Assembly (NCBI GenBank): GCA_900556255.1 | Contig: USNZ01000007.1 | Span: forward strand, 1-15,129 | Length of the DNA: 15,129 bases | Reading direction: 5' to 3' | Source: an uncultured Oscillospiraceae bacterium | Lineage (GTDB): Bacteria; Bacillota; Clostridia; Oscillospirales; Ruminococcaceae | Notes under the pieces: model-generated | The model's database searches: none | What the model was told of the DNA's origin: nothing | What the model saw: the letters and a program-made list of their open reading frames with translations, nothing else | In this document: positions 12,685-15,129 of the stretch, one piece after another | How the letters are laid out: each line of letters starts with the position of its first letter | How positions within the stretch are numbered: position 1 is the first letter of the stretch | Position numbers and translations under genes: made by a program

Positions 12685-12819
12685 TCAGAACCGTTGCACC
12701 GTGGGAGTCGGGCTGGGTTCCGGCTGGGGTGCCGGTGCCGAGCGCGCCAGCCACAGCGTCACGCCGAATGTCGCCCACAAAAGCAGCAGCACCAAGACCG
12801 CCAAGGTTCGTTTTTTCAT
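12685..12819 (-). CDS. Small single-pass membrane protein, 44 aa
   Basis: The peptide starts MKKRT, then has one hydrophobic helix (about 6-25, TLAVLVLLLLWATFGVTLWL), then a proline-rich tail (APAPQPEPSPTPT). It could be a membrane-anchored small protein or an uncleaved signal anchor, with the tail outside. I recognise no family. ATG 12819 lies 13 nt after the stop of the Dabb gene on the same strand, with only a weak GGGA ribosome-binding site. The operon terminator follows 26 nt after its stop. Position between operon and terminator, positive-inside charges and a clean helix argue that it is real. Confidence 0.55.
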   Translation of the reverse strand: MKKRTLAVLVLLLLWATFGVTLWLARSAPAPQPEPSPTPTVQRF

Positions 12820-12832
12820 ACGGTCGTTCCCG

Positions 12833-13135
12833 TTACACAGTAAAGTCCAGGCAGGTGCGCACGGCGGTGTAAGGCCGTACCTTGCCGTTGGCCACAGCCA
12901 CATGCGCCGGGTGCACGGCATAGCCCTTCAGGGCAGCCTCGTCGGCAAAAACCGTGTCCAGCATCAGGTCAGCGTTGGCAGAGCTTGGCAGCGCGTCGGT
13001 GTAGACGTGCACCTCCAACAGACCCGGGATCTGCCCGGCCAGCCCCTCCAGCCCGGCCTTGATGCCCGCCTTGACGGCGGCTTTTTCGGCGTCGGGCATA
13101 TCCTTGAGCTTCCACAAAATGACATGGCGGACCAT
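12833..13135 (-). CDS. Dabb (stress-responsive A/B barrel) domain protein
   Basis: This 100-aa protein is a dimeric ferredoxin-like alpha/beta barrel. It starts MVRHVILWKLKD, the classic Dabb opening (PF07876), and contains VHVYTDALPSSANADLMLDTVFADEAALKGYAVHP split over its middle and end, where the conserved DLML-x-FxD-x2-AL-x2-Y-x2-HP pattern is plain. Family members are small enzymes or binding proteins without a general function. The start is ATG 13135, overlapping the amidotransferase stop as TAATG, so translation is coupled. A link to amidotransferase chemistry is only suggested by context. Confidence 0.88.
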   Translation of the reverse strand: MVRHVILWKLKDMPDAEKAAVKAGIKAGLEGLAGQIPGLLEVHVYTDALPSSANADLMLDTVFADEAALKGYAVHPAHVAVANGKVRPYTAVRTCLDFTV

Positions 13136-14256
13136 TACTTGTTTTCCTCCCAGATGGGGTGCTTGAGCTGCCATTCGCCGTACTCGTTCTTTTCAAACAG
13201 GTCGCGGTTGTAGAACTTGTCCATGATCTGCCAGAACTCAGTCTCGGTATAGCCGCAGAAGTCGCAGAAATCGCGCACGCACAGCGGGTCCAGCTTGCCG
13301 TCGCGCTCCTTGATGATGCGCACGGCCTCCTCGCGGGTCATCATACCGTAGCGGATGTAGCGGGCGGTATAGTCGGTGGCGGCGGCATGGCCGAACTTGG
13401 GATACTTCAGCCAGCTGTGCACCAGGTACGCGCGGGAATCGATCTGGTCGAAATTCTCGGCATGGTGGGTGCGGTCCCACTCGTGGGTCAGGTCATGGAA
13501 GCCGTGTGCCTTGGCGATCTGGTAGTTCTTGTAGCTGTTCCAGGGCACAAAGTAGCTCATGTAGAACGGGTCGAGCTTGGCGCGCTCCTCGGCGCTGGGG
13601 GCCAGCGTCAGGGACAGGTCCTTCTCGGTCACGCCGTCGCCCAGCAGCTCGTCCATGGGCATGCCCACAGCGACGCCGTTCTCGATCTGATCCATGGCGG
13701 AGTAGGTCTCCTTGTCGGCGTTGCCGCCGTACTCAAAGCTGACGTTTTCGCCGTAGCAGAGCATGGGGGTGTTGAACTTGGCCGCCATGTGCAGCGGGAA
13801 GGTGTAGATCAAACGGTCAACGTACCAGGTCGGCTTGCCGTACTTTTCAAAAAATTTGCGCATCAGGACTTTCTGCACCTTGATGTTGGGCTTGCAGGAG
13901 ATGATGGTGCAGCCGAATTCCTCGCTGATATTTTTCAGGTTGTGGATGCCGGCCTGCGTCATGGGGAAGTTATCCTCAACACTGAAGAGGATGGGGTTCA
14001 TGTGCATGACCTCTTTCAGCATCCAGACCTGGAAGTGGCTGTCCTTGCCGCCGGAAACAGCCACAGCGCAGTCGTATCCGCCGGGGCCGTTCATGCCGCG
14101 GTACTTGTTGCAGAAAGCCTCAAACTCCTTAAAGCGGGCGTCCCAGTCCACATTTTTGCGGTTCTCGTAATGGCGGCAGGCGCTGCACACGCCCTCGGCA
14201 TCAAAGGTAATACCGGGTCGGGTGTCGGGCATGGTACATTTTTTGCAGTAACGCAT
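13135..14256 (-). CDS. N-acetyl sugar amidotransferase (WbpG/PseA-like)
   Basis: This 373-aa ATP pyrophosphatase-type enzyme would convert an N-acetyl group on a nucleotide sugar to an acetamidino group, as in O-antigen and flagellin sugars. It has an N-terminal zinc knuckle C4-x2-C7 and C24-x2-C27, the PP-loop SGGKDS (68-73), which adenylates the substrate, and GENVSFEYGG (169-178). A second cysteine cluster CVRDFCDFCGY sits near the C-terminus. The start is ATG 14256, with AAGGAG 6 nt upstream; an upstream extension to 14415 crosses the promoter and is rejected. Known members take ammonia from HisH/HisF-like partners, none of which lies in the window. It is divergent from a glycosyltransferase, consistent with a surface-glycan locus. 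Confidence 0.9.
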   Translation of the reverse strand: MRYCKKCTMPDTRPGITFDAEGVCSACRHYENRKNVDWDARFKEFEAFCNKYRGMNGPGGYDCAVAVSGGKDSHFQVWMLKEVMHMNPILFSVEDNFPMTQAGIHNLKNISEEFGCTIISCKPNIKVQKVLMRKFFEKYGKPTWYVDRLIYTFPLHMAAKFNTPMLCYGENVSFEYGGNADKETYSAMDQIENGVAVGMPMDELLGDGVTEKDLSLTLAPSAEERAKLDPFYMSYFVPWNSYKNYQIAKAHGFHDLTHEWDRTHHAENFDQIDSRAYLVHSWLKYPKFGHAAATDYTARYIRYGMMTREEAVRIIKERDGKLDPLCVRDFCDFCGYTETEFWQIMDKFYNRDLFEKNEYGEWQLKHPIWEENK

Positions 14257-14325
14257 AGAATTCTCCTTTATATGTTGGCTCCCGCACGGGCGCGGGTTTC
14301 TGTACAAGGGTGTATACCTATAAAT

Positions 14326-14354
14326 ATAATACTCCTTTTCGGCGCATTGCGCAA
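14326..14354 (-). promoter_or_regulatory. Possible promoter of the amidotransferase operon
   Basis: On the minus strand TTGCGC (14354-14349) and TATTAT (14331-14326) are 17 bp apart. The -35 is poor, so this is less sure than the others. The leader of about 65 nt contains a short CCCGC/GCGGG hairpin. Confidence 0.4.
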
Positions 14355-14409
14355 GGGGCAAACCAAAAATTGCTTGCCCGCCCACGGTGCCCCGCATTTC
14401 AGCAAACTC

Positions 14410-14438
14410 TTGCACGGAACCGCAAAAACGTGTATACT
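14410..14438 (+). promoter_or_regulatory. Sigma-A promoter of the right-hand glycosyltransferase
   Basis: TTGCAC (14410-14415) and TATACT (14433-14438) are 17 bp apart, about 40 bp before the TTG start. Confidence 0.75.
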
Positions 14439-14476
14439 GTTAATATCTATAAATGTACACAAAAGGAGGGCAACAA

Positions 14477-15129
14477 TTGGCACCGATCCGCGTTTTACAG
14501 GTCATGCCCGCCATGGACGCCGGCGGCATGGAAACCTTTGTCATGAACGTTTACCGCACGCTTGACCGTGACAAGGTGCAGTTCGACTTTTTGTATCATT
14601 ACGATAAGCCGTGCTTTTTCGACGACGAAATCACCCGCCTGGGCGGGCGCATCTATAAAACCACCGTTCGTCAGGACAATAACCTGCCCCGCTACCTGCG
14701 CGATCTGCGCCAACTGTTTGCCGCCCACCCCGAATGGCGCATCCTGCACGGGCATTACAGCGGCTTTGGCATGTTCTACAACCCCGCCGCCAAAAAAGCG
14801 GGCATCCCCGTGCGGGCGGGTCACAGCCACAACACCGCCTACGAGCCGAACCTTGTCGGCACGCTGGACAAAATGATGAGCCGCCGTTTCAGCGCGGGGC
14901 TGACCGACCGCTTTGCCTGCAGCCGACGTTCTGGCGAGATGCTGTTTGGCCGCGACCCCTTTACCGTGGTGCACAACGGCATCGACACGGACCGCTTTGC
15001 CCCCGACCCCGCCCGCCGCGCCCGCCTGCGCAAGGAACTGGGCGTGGCCGACGACGAAATTCTGCTGGGCCACGTCGGACGGTTTTCGGCCCAGAAAAAC
15101 CACCCCGGACTGCTGAAAATTTTTGCCGC
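14477..15129 (+). CDS. GT4-family glycosyltransferase, 3' end cut off by window edge
   Basis: The visible 217 residues are the N-terminal domain and the start of the donor domain of a GT-B glycosyltransferase acting on cell-surface glycans. The opening IRVLQVMPAMDAGGMETFVM (4-23) is typical of the GT4 'EpsF/glycosyltransferase family 1' type. HGHYSGFG (91-98), GHSHNT (115-120) and VVHNGIDTDRF (164-174) follow, and GRFSAQKNH (201-209) opens the donor domain. The start is TTG 14477: AAAGGAGG lies 7 nt upstream, and the first in-frame ATGs (14504, 14513) would remove the first beta strand. It has its own promoter, divergent from the amidotransferase. Donor and acceptor are unknown. Confidence 0.9.
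   Translation, partial: MAPIRVLQVMPAMDAGGMETFVMNVYRTLDRDKVQFDFLYHYDKPCFFDDEITRLGGRIYKTTVRQDNNLPRYLRDLRQLFAAHPEWRILHGHYSGFGMFYNPAAKKAGIPVRAGHSHNTAYEPNLVGTLDKMMSRRFSAGLTDRFACSRRSGEMLFGRDPFTVVHNGIDTDRFAPDPARRARLRKELGVADDEILLGHVGRFSAQKNHPGLLKIFA

Noticed and set aside
13159..14565. Open frame of 468 codons on the plus strand, opposite the amidotransferase
   Set aside because: It mirrors the amidotransferase codons in a GC-rich genome, has low-complexity Val/Ala/Leu content, crosses two promoters, and the opposite strand has clear family motifs.

Overview
The window looks like chromosomal DNA of a GC-rich, Gram-positive gut anaerobe of the Oscillospiraceae/Ruminococcaceae, in the Faecalibacterium, Gemmiger or Subdoligranulum neighbourhood. 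The basis is the gene set: an ECF-type vitamin transporter S component, a PPi-type phosphofructokinase, a CD1247-like zinc-ribbon protein, DUF3842, YqeG and a short S21. Strong AGGAGG ribosome-binding sites, sigma-A promoters and dispersed intergenic repeats agree with this. The genus is an inference. No rRNA, tRNA, CRISPR array, prophage or transposase gene was found.

Layout, left to right. Positions 1-1874 are the end of a surface-polysaccharide or glycolipid operon: a GT4 glycosyltransferase cut by the window edge, a GT2 polyprenyl-phosphate glycosyltransferase, and its usual DUF2304 membrane partner. A single-gene unit for an unrecognised 95-aa protein follows (1940-2227). An intergenic stretch (2228-2573) holds terminator hairpins and a dispersed repeat. 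On the minus strand, 4197-2574 encodes DUF3842, a uridine-kinase-like P-loop kinase and an ECF S component; the last gene has its own promoter and a structured leader. Divergent from it is a COG2426 small membrane protein (4385-4861), followed by an inverted second copy of the dispersed repeat and a terminator.

Positions 5084-7896 carry a Cof-type HAD phosphatase, a PPi-type phosphofructokinase and, overlapping it by 4 nt, an HGSNAT/DUF1624 membrane acyltransferase. rpsU (S21) follows from a strong promoter, then a block of three kinds of intergenic repeat. Next come yqeG, a TIM-barrel endonuclease-IV-like protein, efp from its own promoter, and a CD1247-like acidic zinc-ribbon protein. The gap 11056-11522 contains a run of strong hairpins ending in a terminator (candidate structured RNA) and the promoter of a lone LysR regulator.

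On the right, the minus strand carries an N-acetyl sugar amidotransferase, a Dabb-domain protein and a tiny membrane protein, closed by a strong terminator. Divergent from them a second GT4 glycosyltransferase starts with TTG and runs off the window, which suggests a second cell-surface glycan locus to the right.

Most genes are housekeeping or conserved accessory families. I do not see a defence system or a clearly new multi-gene machine. The best candidates for something undescribed are non-coding: the hairpin chain at 11083-11327, the leader of the ECF S gene (3108-3187), and the roughly 97-bp dispersed repeat sitting against terminator hairpins. Among proteins, the DUF3842/kinase/ECF-S set and the amidotransferase without a visible ammonia-supplying partner deserve a second look.
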